Below, one piece after another: positions 1 through 11,080 of a stretch of 64,000 bases of DNA. Each line of letters begins with the position of its first letter. The first letter of the stretch is position 1. Location of the stretch: assembly GCF_964204645.1 (NCBI RefSeq), contig NC_134028.1, positions 6,985,001-7,049,000 of the forward strand, read 5' to 3'. The translations under genes were made by a program, and so were the position numbers. This stretch comes from Tubulanus polymorphus. Its lineage: Eukaryota; Nemertea; Palaeonemertea; Tubulaniformes; Tubulanidae. A model generated the notes under the pieces. That model was given only the letters and a program-made list of their open reading frames with translations. It was not told the DNA's origin and ran no database searches.

Positions 1-143
1 TCATACGGAGCCATCCCCGGTGAGCTTATTGCGGGTGGACTTGGTTTTGGCTTCGGATTTTCGGAATTGCGGCATATGTTTGTGAACGCTCATGAGCGGG
101 CATAAGATTTCGCCGAGATATTTGATAATGAGGTAAAATATTC

Positions 144-242
144 ATGAGCCATCGCTTACTACTCGACAGTCTCATCATCGCCATCCTCGTCGTCGCTGTC
201 CTCGTCGTCGTGATTCTACCCGGAAAGTCGAAAGCCGCGTGA
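144..242 (+). other. Micro-ORF with one predicted transmembrane helix (unproven)
   Basis: A 32-codon ATG-to-TGA frame encodes a run of Leu/Ile/Val/Ala followed by a short basic end (PGKSKAA), which would form one membrane helix. The same bases on the minus strand read as an acidic Asp/Glu/Ser tail ending in TAG just after an AG dinucleotide, so either strand could be the true one. The composition comes largely from a degenerate GTC/ATC trinucleotide run, which can create both readings by chance. No family was recognised. Confidence 0.12.
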
Positions 243-926
243 AGTTACTTCACGTATTGCTTCTTACGGTTGATCGAATTCGATGTAGATTCACGTCGAC
301 GAGGTCAAACGTTGTTGACGTTATTTCAACCGGTTTTTTTCTATCCCCCCTGGTGGAATATTTTATAAAACCCCCTGTCGCGATCACTCCGTTCGGCAGG
401 CTTGTTTTCATTCGCGAGGGCGGCACCGTGAGCTGGAAACTAAAAACCTCTCGCGGGATTATCATCTGCTCCTGTTTTACATGCGATCGGCGAAACCGCT
501 GTCAAATAATTTCACGCCGATCGATGCTGGAGATGGTCGAATTTCATGAATTTGCGGAGATCTTCAGAAACAGCACGATATTTATCACTGATTTGGTTTT
601 TGGTTGCATTTGGTACACATACATCTCTTGGTATATTTATGTATCTGCCTGTTACCAGAGCTGCCAACTGTTCCTGATTTTTAGTAATTGTTACTATTTT
701 ACAACGAGAAATACTGATTTGATTTGTTTGATGCGTACTGAAATATGAAAGAATGTTACTGAGGGTCTTACTGTTGATTACTGATTAGTTTGAATATTTA
801 CTTTCTTATTTCAATGAAATGTCACTGAAAAAATTCAATTTGCGACTGATAGCACTTGTAAGAAGTTGCCAGCCATGTGTTACTAGAACCTAAAACATGA
901 TAGGTGATTTTCAATCCTAACTCAGG
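243..926. other. No gene recognised
   Basis: Open frames exist on both strands but none has splice context, a domain or recognisable protein composition. Nothing further is supported. Confidence 0.5.
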
Positions 927-1268
927 TCGCACTAAGATCCGTTCCGATCGCCTGTCGTGTAACATCGCGAGGTCGGGTTGCCGATTCGACCTGGACTCTT
1001 TTGCCGGATCTTAGCTTTACTCGGGTCACCTGAAGTCAGTGATCATTTTGAACTGCACGCTTATGTCATGTGATATGTACATCGCCGTTCATCGGCTACG
1101 ACCTTACGATCGGTCACATAAGATCTGATCTGATCCGTTAGTCAGTAGAAACACGTCAGATCGGCTTTCGACTGGTCTGCGATCAAATCTTAATTACACT
1201 CATGTCACAAAAATTTGCGACTGGATACGGATTCCTTACGACCTGACGATCGTGTCTGATCTTATGTG
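927..1268. mobile_element. Putative MITE with imperfect terminal inverted repeats
   Basis: The left end (CACTAAGATCCGTTCCGATC) and the reverse complement of the right end (CACATAAGATCAGACACGATC) align over about 33 bases with a few mismatches. A further copy of the terminal motif occurs inside, near 1107-1130. No coding capacity is seen, so this would be a non-autonomous element. No second copy was recognised in the window, so the call rests on the inverted ends alone. Confidence 0.35.
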
Positions 1269-2157
1269 GGGGCTAGGCTATAGATTATGTTAGGTTTTTT
1301 CACTGCGGTTAAGATGCTATTGGGTTTGAATCCCCGTCGCGGGACGGTTTTGTAACGTGTGGCAGACGATCGGACGAAATCGGGTTCAAATCGCGATCAC
1401 GATTGCCGAGCCGTGAAACGCGTGATCGAAATTTACCGGCGATGCGGGGTGAATTCACGCGCAAGGATCGGAAACTCATCGCGTTCGTAAGAGAAACGCG
1501 GGCGCACGGCGTCTGCTGCTCGAAGACCTTGAAATGTCGGCGTCGTCGATTTCGCGGAATTGACGGCGAATGATCCGCGCGGGAATGTCGATAAACTGTT
1601 CGTCGATATAATTGTGACATCATCGACGCGATCGCTCGTTAAACTCTCTCACAGTCTATTTCATCGTTCGAGCGACGTTGAATCTCCGACCCGTCGACGC
1701 TGGCTTAACCCGGCTTCAGTCTGAATTTCGCCGTCGTCGGGAAGTAATTCGTTGGTGTTTTATTTTCACTGAAAAATTGATATTTATGATAGATAATATA
1801 TACGTGTAATAATCAAGTCCGATGAAAGAAATCGCTAGTTTTGATTGATGTGTTTGGGCAGCATATTTATGCGCCAAATGGGATTTTTTTGTAGATTTTT
1901 GAGTAACGGCAAATTTTGCATGAGCTTTACTCGGAAAGGTCAATCAGAAGTTTTTAAGCTGATATTTAATTAAGTAGCCCCGATCAAAATTAAGGAAGGA
2001 CGGATTTCATGATTTCCTTCGAATCCTCCTTAATCCAGTCTTGTATTCTCTGCTTAGCCCCACTGACAACTCCTAAATTGACAAATGGAAGATGGGTATT
2101 CTGCCAGTATATAGAACTTCAGCCTTGACATTTTTCTTTTCATATGCAGAAACCTGA
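1269..2157. other. No gene recognised; CpG-rich stretch 1300-1720
   Basis: The first half is richer in CG dinucleotides than its surroundings and contains two GGTT(T/C)RAATC-like motifs resembling a pol III B box. No cloverleaf or A box could be fitted, so no tRNA is called. The second half is AT-rich without visible structure. Confidence 0.4.
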
Positions 2158-2415
2158 TTCATATATGTATTTATTTCTTAATTCACATTAGTTGGATTGT
2201 AACATCAGTGTATTGATAATGATGTTCCATTTAATAGCTATATGTAACTGAAATTGAAAACGAAAATAAAGATGATTTATGATAGATCATCTATCATCTT
2301 TACTTTCTTTTTCAATTTCAGTTACATATAGGTATTAAATGGAACATCATTATTTATGCACTGATGTTCTAATACATCTAATGTGAATGAAGAAAGAAAT
2401 AAATCAATCACTAAT
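2158..2415. repeat. Large inverted repeat (fold-back), ~125-bp arms
   Basis: The two halves are reverse complements with few mismatches. For example, GTTCCATTTAATAGCTATATG on the left pairs with CATATAGGTATTAAATGGAAC on the right, and GATGATTTATGATAGATC meets GATCATCTATCATC at the centre near 2283. The loop is almost absent, so the segment could extrude as a near-complete hairpin. No ORF is present. It looks like a fold-back transposon or a recent inverted duplication. Confidence 0.8.
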
Positions 2416-2496
2416 TGGATTCATTTCACAGTATAAATAACTGAAATAGGATAGGAAAAAACAGAAAAAAGCCGAAGCTTGTAAGAAACTGGCCGC

Positions 2497-2774
2497 TTAA
2501 CACTTTCACCCTGAAGTGCTGGGGATAATTTGATATCTTTTAAGAATCCACCCTATTGTGTTGAATAAAGGGCATATAGCTATAGTTCATCTACACTGCG
2601 ATGCAACGTATTGTTAGTTACTGATGTAGCAGTATGTTCGACTTAGGTAGTGCCATCTTTCAATAGAAATAAAGAATAATTACTAATTACATCAATACAC
2701 CATGATGCGGTGTATTACCATAGTCAATCACTGATTTATACATCGCACAGCGGTGTAGACGCGCTGAAAGGGTA
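2497..2774. mobile_element. MITE family 2 (TTAA-flanked, piggyBac-like ends), copy 1
   Basis: It begins TTAACACTTTCACCCTGAAG and ends GCGCTGAAAGGGTAAA. The interior (AGTGCTGGGGATAATTTG, the paired CGCAGTGCGGTGTAG-like motifs and a TACTAATTACATCAATACAC segment) is shared with copies at 3258, 32177 and 37545. It is non-coding. The left terminus is diverged. Confidence 0.7.
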
Positions 2775-3257
2775 AACCCTTCCCTGAGGATTGACTTAAA
2801 ATGTAATTTCGACGGAAGATGGTTTTTTGCGTCGTTATTCATGCATTAGTTTGATCGCGATTATTCATCGAAGAGAAATCGAATTTCGTCGAAAGGTCGA
2901 ATTTTGATGGCTGCAGCCGTCTCAAAGAAAAAGAAGCAGCAGCAGATAAAACTCTCGCGAAAAGTTAACGCGAGCTTTGATAAGTTAATTAACGGTTCTC
3001 GCACGGAATTGGACTGATAAATATTCTATTAGTTTTACCAACCGCTCTCTCGTGCGAAGTCTTTGAAGATGATTAATCCGAGTGGAATCATACAGACAAA
3101 AAAACCAAAACAAAATATGCTACGTTTTTCCGATGAGGTCATTGCGTTCTTGGAATATGAAAACGATTTTCACCTTCAAAAGGAATTTAAAAACTTGTGT
3201 TTGCTTTGATTGTAGAAGGCTTTAAGAAGATTAAAGGGGAACTTAAAACTACAGGAT

Positions 3258-3515
3258 TTAACCCTCTCAGCGCTGTCTAATTAATTTCCGAAAGTGCTGG
3301 AGATAATTTGAAAATTTAGAAAAAATTGCCTAGACTTTGTTGAATAATGAGCGTAGTGTGCCTACATCGCGGTGCAGTGTATCCTCATTAATATTTCACT
3401 ATGTTTGACAAGTTCTGCCATAGAGACTAAAACTAATTACCAATAAGATCTGTACACCACAGTCCATCAGCAATTTACACACCGCACTGTGGTGTAGATG
3501 CACTGAAAGGGTTAA
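3258..3515. mobile_element. MITE family 2, copy 2, with intact TTAA flanks
   Basis: This is the best-preserved copy. TTAA is followed by CCCTCTCAGCGC at the left, and GCACTGAAAGGG is followed by TTAA at the right. A TTAA target duplication with CCCTTTCAGTGC-type termini is the hallmark of piggyBac-mobilised MITEs. The interior carries the ACACCGCAGTGCGGTGTA-like palindrome typical of the family. Confidence 0.75.
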
Positions 3516-4036
3516 AGGGGTAAATTCATTGTTCGCTACCATATCCTTCAGCGCGTGTTTGTTTTATAGTATAGGTTGTAATTAAGTTGAGACCGACAGA
3601 GACCGTAGTGTTAAGCGAGATGCCGCTCGGTCGGTCGGTCGGTCGTGTGGAAACCAATTTAAAAATTCATTAACGTCACTCCTGGGCGGCTGTGAGCGAA
3701 AACGATAATCAAAGTGAAAATGTCACTTTGATCGAAATTCGTCTCGCGCGGTGAAAACGAACAATTATTCGAAGTGTGAGGACTATCGCGTTTCTACCGC
3801 TGTCTTCAATTCGATGATGATACTGATGATACCGATGATGATGATGATGATGATGATATACCCGGTGGCCAGAGTTCTGTCGAGAATGTTCTAATCGCAT
3901 TTAAACCGGTTATCATCGCGGCGAAATCGCCGGGGTCGTAGGGGTCTTTCTTGGCTCTCCGTCGAAATAGGATATCGACTCGGAAGAAATAATGACCTTT
4001 TGTTTTAATACGGGATATCATTAATTGCTATTTTCA
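3516..4036. other. No gene; (GGTC)n and (GAT)n simple repeats
   Basis: It contains a short GGTC tetranucleotide run near 3625-3645 and a GAT trinucleotide run near 3814-3856. The latter produces His- and Ser-rich spurious frames on the minus strand. No coding feature is supported. Confidence 0.5.
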
Positions 4037-4277
4037 TAAGCCGCCGATCGCATGGAGAGGACTTGGCCCTGGTCCAATTGGCACAGATTGGGCCCCGAGT
4101 CAAATTTTGCCTGTGCCTAATTAGAGGTCACATTCACACGTATATCACTCATTGGATACACTAAACAATGATTGTGAAAAAATCGAAGTGAGTACTTTAG
4201 ATGCCATTATTTGACCCATGCTGAAATTTGGCTCGGCCCCGGTGCAACGCTTCTTGGGCGGCCAAATTCGGCAGAAG
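4037..4277 (+). mobile_element. MITE family 1 (GCCGCGATC termini), copy 1, right end lost
   Basis: It begins TAAGCCGCCGATCGCATGGAG. The family interior follows: TTGGCACRGATYRGGCCC, CCAAATTTGGCCCGTGCC, CACTCACTCGATACTAAACAATG and CTAAAATTTGGCTCGG. The right terminal inverted repeat is missing. The family is repeated about ten times in the window and has no coding capacity. Confidence 0.75.
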
Positions 4278-6717
4278 AAGATCTTTTGTGATGAAATACG
4301 TCGGAGCCGAGTGTCATATTTTTATCGCGTTAAGAGTTCGCGTTAATTCTTCCGAACATGTGAGATTGCTGCTCTTCGCTGTAATGCCTTCGAAGGGAGC
4401 TGCCGTGCTTCTAGTCTCTTTGAATTCTGTATAATATGCATGACGATCGGCGAAGGTTAACGTGTTATGTCTTAAGAGAATAATTCGATCATGAGAAGAA
4501 ATGTTTGTTTGAAAAATCTTTTACTAATTTTTTTCATGTCATTCAGTGAATCAGTCAAACTAATGACGCTCGCTTATTTCGCGCGCTTGAACATGAATTT
4601 TGCTCGACATTCGCGGAAAAACAAAACAATGAACCCGAATTGTATAATCTTTATTTGATACGGCGAACGTAATCTGAATCTGAACTTCGACATAACCGTG
4701 GCCAGTTATGCAGTCCACACGACTAAGAACGGATCTTAAACCTTGATATTCGTCTTAGATCGTTAGACTATTGAAATGAAAATTAGTTAACCTTGACCAC
4801 CGTTGTCTAACCTCAAGTCTCATTGGGGAACCAAACCATAGGAGTGTTCATAAATTCAGCCTTCATGCGCGAGAGTTGTTTACAAAAGCGGCCCTGATTT
4901 TTCGAAAAATGTCGACTTCAGACTTTGACATTTTCGATGATATTCATACTTTTGAACTTTTTCCGTCTTTGATTATTGCAGACATGTTTTTCTGGTTTGC
5001 GGCGTCCTTGTTCCTCTTCCAAGTCTCTCTCTCGATTGCGTATCTATATACAACCCCTGAAGCTGTCTGGACTGTTCTTATTTTCTTAAGATTAAGCATA
5101 ATTGAATGAGGAGCCCCCGAGACAAACAAGTCTAACGAAATTGCCCCGAAAATTTGCTCGAGCTATATTTGCTTCACAAATACAAATTAAGACTTGCGCA
5201 CCATGCATGGTTAATTTTATTGTCTTTGATATATCAACGACATTTTCTTCTGGATACATCTCATGTCCCAATTCTTTCCGATAGCAGTTTCGATTTCGTC
5301 AGCACCGCGTCACTCGCATGGCGGTAGTCCTCGATGATTCGCGATGGCTTTGACGGATTGTTTTCACGTGAGAGTGATCAGTTCATGTGGATTCACTGAA
5401 GTGTGGAATAACATGGTCTTGTGTTTTGCCAACATAGGTGTGTTTTGCCTTGTTTTGCCTCGTTTTGCCTTGTACGGCGTCAGTCCATGATTCGGAGACT
5501 GTTTTTTTTTACCTCAGCCCAACTTTTTGGTTACAGTATGGATTTTCCAGCGAAAAAAAAAAGAGGTGCAACGGGAAAAAATGAGAAAATTGAAAAAAAT
5601 TTTGCTATCACTGATATTTCAAAATTTAAGGAAATTTTTTTTAGATTTAGATAAATTTTCTAATGAATTATTCAAGAAATTTCCCTAAAAAAAATTTCCC
5701 TAAGGAAAAGACTCATTGAAAATCGTATTGAATTGAATACAAATGATCGAAGAAACAAAGAAAACTAATTTTTTGCATATACATGTAAACGGATCGAAAA
5801 TTGGAAGACAGAGAAATATTGAGAAAAACAATCCATTAGGGAAAATAATGATGAAAACTTGTTCAAGAAAAAATTTCATATGATGTCAATTTGGCGAAAT
5901 TCTGGGTGGCTTAACCATACTCCTAGTAATTGTATTAAAAAGCTTAATCGTGAGCAATCGTGTGATGCATATTTGATGTTTTTAGCTAATAGAAAAATCG
6001 TCGAATATGTGTAGCAGGTTTCGGTCGAATCTTACACATTGATGCCGGATTTTCCCTGCGGATTTCCAACTGAGGGTTCCTGTGGATTCGATTGATATCT
6101 GCAAATATCCATCCAGCAGCGCCGAGTTGTTTTCATTAAGAGAAAGAAAACAAATCTTTCTCGAAGATGGAAAAACATCAAGGCGAGATAACATTCGGAA
6201 TCGCTGATATGCTGGAAGATGACTGAAGCTGAAGCACACTTCCGTGCACCTCGTTACCCCCGCTCGTACCTGATATTCGCTGAAATAATTCCATTCGAAT
6301 TCAATATTTTTTGCTAGGTCTTTTAAAACTTTCCTCTTATTATCCTGCTACCTGGCATAATGGGAAGCTACCAATGCCATTTATCCCGCCAGATGGCGTG
6401 ACGAGCTCTCAGTCTTAATACATGTGCAACGAACTTTGAACTGGATTTTTAGACTCCCAAATCCATATATTATCACAGCACCCACTTAATATACAATTCT
6501 TTCATTCTTCTTCCTCAGTGATTGGTATAGTTTTCGTTGGAGTTCATTCGATTTTCATTGACAATAGAAGAAATTGAACCCGAAAGACTACTAGTGAACC
6601 TGGTGGATTCTTGCTTGTCATAAGCGGAATCCCCAATTGCCACAGTAGCTTTGGTAGGTCATCATTGTAGAAACGTATGAACTTTTTGTACAATAGGCTA
6701 TAAGTCAGCCATCTGTA
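4278..6717. other. No gene recognised
   Basis: AT-rich sequence with short open frames of low-complexity composition. A small TGTTTTGCCT tandem (about 4 units, 5443-5475) and poly-A-rich stretches at 5550-5700 are the only structures seen. No splice-consistent coding exon was found on either strand. Confidence 0.45.
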
Positions 6718-6971
<254 letters not shown>

Positions 6972-7460
6972 TTCATAAGACATCTAGTTATTAGAGGTTA
7001 TTACCATGGAAGTAATATTCCTGTTTATTCCCCTCCCCTCGTCCTCCCTCTCTTTCCACTCTTGACTGTGTATGAGGTTGGCTTTCAATTAGCCGCGTGT
7101 TGATTAAGTCAACATGATCCCCGCCTTGTACTTGGGGTACTCGACAATAACAACGCATGTTTATCTAATTGTTTGCAAGACTTTCTAATAACTGTTGATT
7201 TGGTGAATATCGTTCTATGGGAGCAGTATTACCACGATGGTCGTCATATGTTGCTATAGCCACGTTCGTATTACCAATAGCTAGACCGTTCTAAATGGGT
7301 CGGCACCTGGAATCGGCCGAGTCCATGGCCAAATTTGAAACGAACTGAATCAGAGTGGGTATCGACACACACGTTGTTGAATTCACTGCAGATAGTTATC
7401 ACTGGTCCTAAAAGATCTGGCCTAACTGGAATTAGATTCATAACATAGCTAACTAATCAA

Positions 7461-7540
7461 TACCCTAAAGTGCTGGAGATGAAGTGAAAATTTTTCGAAA
7501 AATTACATCCCCTCCAGTGCATAATAACGGGCAAACTGCT
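7461..7540 (+). mobile_element. MITE family 2 fragment
   Basis: TACCCTAAAGTGCTGGAGAT, then GAAAATTTTTCGAAAAATT and CAGTGCATAATAACGGGC, match the left third of the TTAA-type MITE family at 3258 and 32177. The rest is absent. Confidence 0.5.
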
Positions 7541-7750
7541 ATCATGCATCTAGGGAGCGGACCTGGATCAGTTTTTTTAGGTCGGTGCAAATTATTCCGG
7601 TCTGAAAGGGAATGGACCTATTTGGAACGGATGTTTCGCCGATATGAACACTTGGTCCGTTCAAAATTGGAGACCGTTCTAGATAACGTAATAAGTATGA
7701 TGACAGCAATATAGAGACGCTTAACCAACACAAGTCGCGAATAATGTTTT

Positions 7751-7840
7751 AATGACAGTAAACGTAATCCACGTACGTCGAATGACAGTAAACGTTATCC
7801 ATGTACGTCAAATGACAGTAAACGTAATCCACGTACATCA
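7751..7840. repeat. Minisatellite, 3 x 30 bp
   Basis: Three adjacent copies of a 30-bp unit starting AATGACAGTAAACGTAATCC and ending ACGTACGTCG, differing at a few positions. No gene overlaps it. Confidence 0.85.
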
Positions 7841-8233
7841 TTTTCCGCTACAAAACCATCCCACTGTATTGTTGTGCGGTTGTTAATTATTCCGAAATAG
7901 TAGATGACGTAGGTGAACGAAAAAATACAAATACGCAATCGAAATATAACGAAGCTCTATTATAGTTTCATACAATTGTAAAACGCCTCGTCGAGTTGCT
8001 GGGTAAACGCTACAAACACGGCAAATGAGGCAAATGAGGCAAATTCGTTGATGGCACTTCGAACGGGTTTTCAACTTTTAATGGCGAATAATTTCAGACA
8101 GCTCTCGACATGTTGATTGCGCGTTATACTTTCAGAAAAACATTTTTCGCTCGTGTTTCGTTCTCGTCTCGTTGAAGTGAATTCCGATATTTCTGAATTG
8201 GCTGCGATATTTTATATGTGAAACGTTGCGTTC

Positions 8234-8515
8234 TCACCGATTCGCAAACCACGACGCGCAGGGAAACGTAGGAAACGTATGTTTGATCTCAGGAAAATTG
8301 TTTTCCGAAACGTTCGTTTCTCGTAAAGCCCGACACACATGACACGCAGGGAAACACGATACATAGAAACACAGAATCAAATATCCTCGATCTCGGAAAC
8401 AATGTTTCAACGAAACCGGTTTTTCGTTTCTCGTAAACCGGTTAACGCAAGGGGAAACGCTCGGAGACATGTTTCTTTTTCCTGTTTCTGTGTTTCCGTG
8501 CATCGTGTACGTTAG
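8234..8515. mobile_element. GGGAAAC-rich repeat family, copy 1
   Basis: Repeated GCAGGGAAACG, GTTTCTCGTAAACC and CGGAGACATGTTTC motifs match segments at 16322-16458 and 27160-27312. In all copies GGGAAAC near one end is mirrored by GTTTCCGTG near the other, suggesting a terminal-inverted-repeat element with internal repeats. Exact ends are not resolved. Confidence 0.45.
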
Positions 8516-10091
8516 GTTATTCAGATTTTATACAACAGGTTGAAACCATCGTCATGTGTACACGTGCATTTCAGCGATTTGAAGATGCGTTTGAATCTGA
8601 ACCCTTTCGTTGAATGATGGACCTACTTTGTACGTAGTTCCTCAATGACTTCCAGCTGTTTTTGCTCCACATTTTTGTCACGCAGTAGAAAATTTGAAAA
8701 AATAGATTTTTTGCCAGCTTGGCTGAAAGGTTCACGGGTTCTTCATTTGATGTTTTGTACGATGTACGTCCCGCTTAATGGACCAACAGATTTCGGTTAT
8801 CCTGCCTCGATTAAATTCCGAATTTGTGCACATCGTATTTGATTCCGGGAATCAATTTCGAAGCTTACGCGAGTTCAGAATCGCGGCGTTATTCATCGTC
8901 GGTGTTCTTTGATGGTTTTTCAGCGTATTCTCGACAGCACTAACGACTGATTCTAAACGCGCGCGCTCGCGCGCAATTAGATCGCGCCCCGTAGCGCCGG
9001 TTCAATCGTCGATTTGAATATTTCGAGGCCGATCGTGGTTAACTGAATCGAAACATCGGTTTACATTTCGCTTTCAGGCGCGGGAAATGAAGATAAATTT
9101 CTCGAATAAACGACCATTTTATTGAGACGTGTCGAACCGCCGGTGGCAAACTCCGCTCGTCTCGAGCGTTTTTCATTAACGTCGCGGCTTTGAAGTGGCT
9201 TTACGGGCGGTTTTTTTTTGTTCGGTCGGCTGAAAGATCAGGAAACGGCTGAAATGACTAGCGCGGAAATCGGCACAGAAGCTAAAACCGAGTCGGCATC
9301 GCGAGCAATCTACGGCCATCAACGGCGGGGCCAGTTTTTAAACGGCAATCTAAAACGACTAGCTTCTCGTCGCTTGTCAGCGATGATTGAATAGAAAAAA
9401 TATCGCTTTGTTTTTTTTTCTCGTTTGAATAAATGAATGAAGTGTCTCTACAAAGGTCTTTCATAATATGAAAGCGCGATCGTGATTGGATACGATTTTG
9501 TACCAATCGATTTGCGGCTTTCATTCTGCGATATAATGAGTTTGAAAATTGCCGGTGGAATCATTTTCCGCATCGAAACATTCTCGCCTGAGACGAAAAT
9601 CTTTAGAATTTGAAAAAGTTTTCATTGAACTATCTTAGAAATATGTGCTGTCTTCATTTTTCGCGATGGAAGAAAACCAGTCGCTAGGTTTTTACCAAAT
9701 CAAATGATTTTAAAATAATGGCAATTAGTTAAAATGTTGAGATATGACTATACAACTTTCTTACAATTCCAAGAGTGTTTTTATATGTCTACAGGGAATT
9801 AGCGTTCTCTTCTATAGGTTTTAGAGGAACGGCCACCTCTCATTTTCATATCCGCCCCTCTGAAAATCAGCAACCCCAACAAAATGTGGCTGTCAATATT
9901 CTACCAATGCTGGTAATTGCTTTGAAATATTTTGAACTAATGTGAAAAATAGAAGATGATACCGAAATTCAGCTTAATTGTCTGTATTTTTTGGGGAGAT
10001 CGAAAGCCTCGCTACTTCAGCAGCCACTATGTCATACGCTTAACAATGAATGCAGCACCTCTAAAATTCCAAACACTGAGAATATTAACAT
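8516..10091. other. No gene; CG-rich block 8940-9200
   Basis: A stretch with clustered CG dinucleotides (including GCGCGCGCTCGCGCGC near 8959) stands out from AT-rich surroundings and could be a regulatory or promoter-proximal region for a gene downstream on the plus strand. There is no transcript evidence, and no TATA box or coding start was identified. Confidence 0.3.
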
Positions 10092-10376
10092 ATGTCTGGT
10101 AGCCTGGAGGGGGCGAAACCAGATGAAAAAGTTCAGATTTATCCTATCTCGGACAGAATTCGGCGTGCTTCGAAAAAAGGCTGGAACATCACTTCGATGG
10201 ATTTACCGATGGGACAACGAAAACACGCGGCGAATAAACAATTTCCCGTGACGTATCTCGCTGAACTCGATGCATCGGGGGCTTGCGCGAAATGTCGTTT
10301 TATGTACGAACCGTGCTTTAGTTTCACATCCGGATGCCGAACGTGTGCGCGTATCTGGATCGGTAACGGCGGATGA
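10092..10376 (+). CDS. Unidentified 94-codon ORF with two CxxC pairs (doubtful)
   Basis: An ATG frame encodes a basic N-terminal half (around SDRIRRASKKGW) and a Cys-bearing C-terminal half with CAKC and CRTC pairs that could bind zinc. A second frame overlaps its end and continues with ordinary protein-like composition to 10494, so a longer ancestral frame with a shift is possible. No clear splice sites were seen, and the sequence was not recognised as the missing N-terminus of the downstream phosphodiesterase. It may be a relic of a transposon protein. Confidence 0.2.
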   Translation: MSGSLEGAKPDEKVQIYPISDRIRRASKKGWNITSMDLPMGQRKHAANKQFPVTYLAELDASGACAKCRFMYEPCFSFTSGCRTCARIWIGNGG

Positions 10377-10767
10377 GTTGAACGTCGAGGGACGTCTGTT
10401 ATCGCCTGATATGAAAGCGCATCTTCAGACACGCCTTGATTTATCTACCGAACAGCAGCCCTCGGGCTCAATTGATACGTTGCGGGCCAGTTAGGGCTCG
10501 ATTTACATGCGGCAATACTGGGTCCTGTTAGACCCAGGGCACAGTACCTACGGCTTGCTGGGGCACAGCCTTCAGGCTTGTAGTGTGTCCTTCATTCGAT
10601 TGCCTGTCACATCATTTCATCATTAATTGCATACTCTTGTTTAATTGATATATTGTGTAATATCGAATGTACATTACTATTTGTTATATTTGTAAACTGC
10701 ATCTGAAGTAGAATGCAAATGAAATTCCAGTCAAACCCCCGTTACCCTCCGCAATAGAGTAGGTTCT

Positions 10768-11080
10768 AGCTGCGATCAAGTGGAGACGCGAAGTAGCTTG
10801 GATTAGGCCCCGAGTCAAATTCGGCCCGTGCCAAATTAGGGAGCGTGTTCATATGTAAACCACTCATTCGATACTACTAAACAATGCTTCAAAGCGAAGT
10901 GAGTCACTCCTGGAACCAGTAGCAATTTACACGCAATAATCTAACCACTTTGGCCTGTGCTAAAATTTGGCTCAGGTCTGCTACGACGTTTTTGGTCAGG
11001 CCAAACAGGCACAGGCGGATTAGGCAGAGTCCGTGTGAATCTTTGGCCCGAGCCAAAAACGTTGGTCGCCACTCGAGGCT
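10768..11080 (+). mobile_element. MITE family 1, copy 2
   Basis: CTGCGATCAAGTGGAGACG at the left is followed by the family interior (CCCCGAGTCAAATTCGGCCC, CACTCATTCGATACTACTAA, AAAGCGAAGTGAGTCACT, GGTCAGGCCAAACAGGCAC) and ends near AGCCAAAAACGTTGGTCGC. The termini are diverged. Confidence 0.7.

Noticed and set aside
1309-1623. 104-codon Arg-rich minus-strand ORF
   Set aside because: Composition follows CG-rich sequence; no motif, and the plus strand has similar open stretches.
2907-3014. 35-codon ORF with a Lys/Gln-rich start
   Set aside because: Too short, in low-complexity AAG/CAG sequence, with no family and no splice signals.
3709-4021. His- and Ser-rich minus-strand ORFs
   Set aside because: Caused by a GAT trinucleotide run in different frames.
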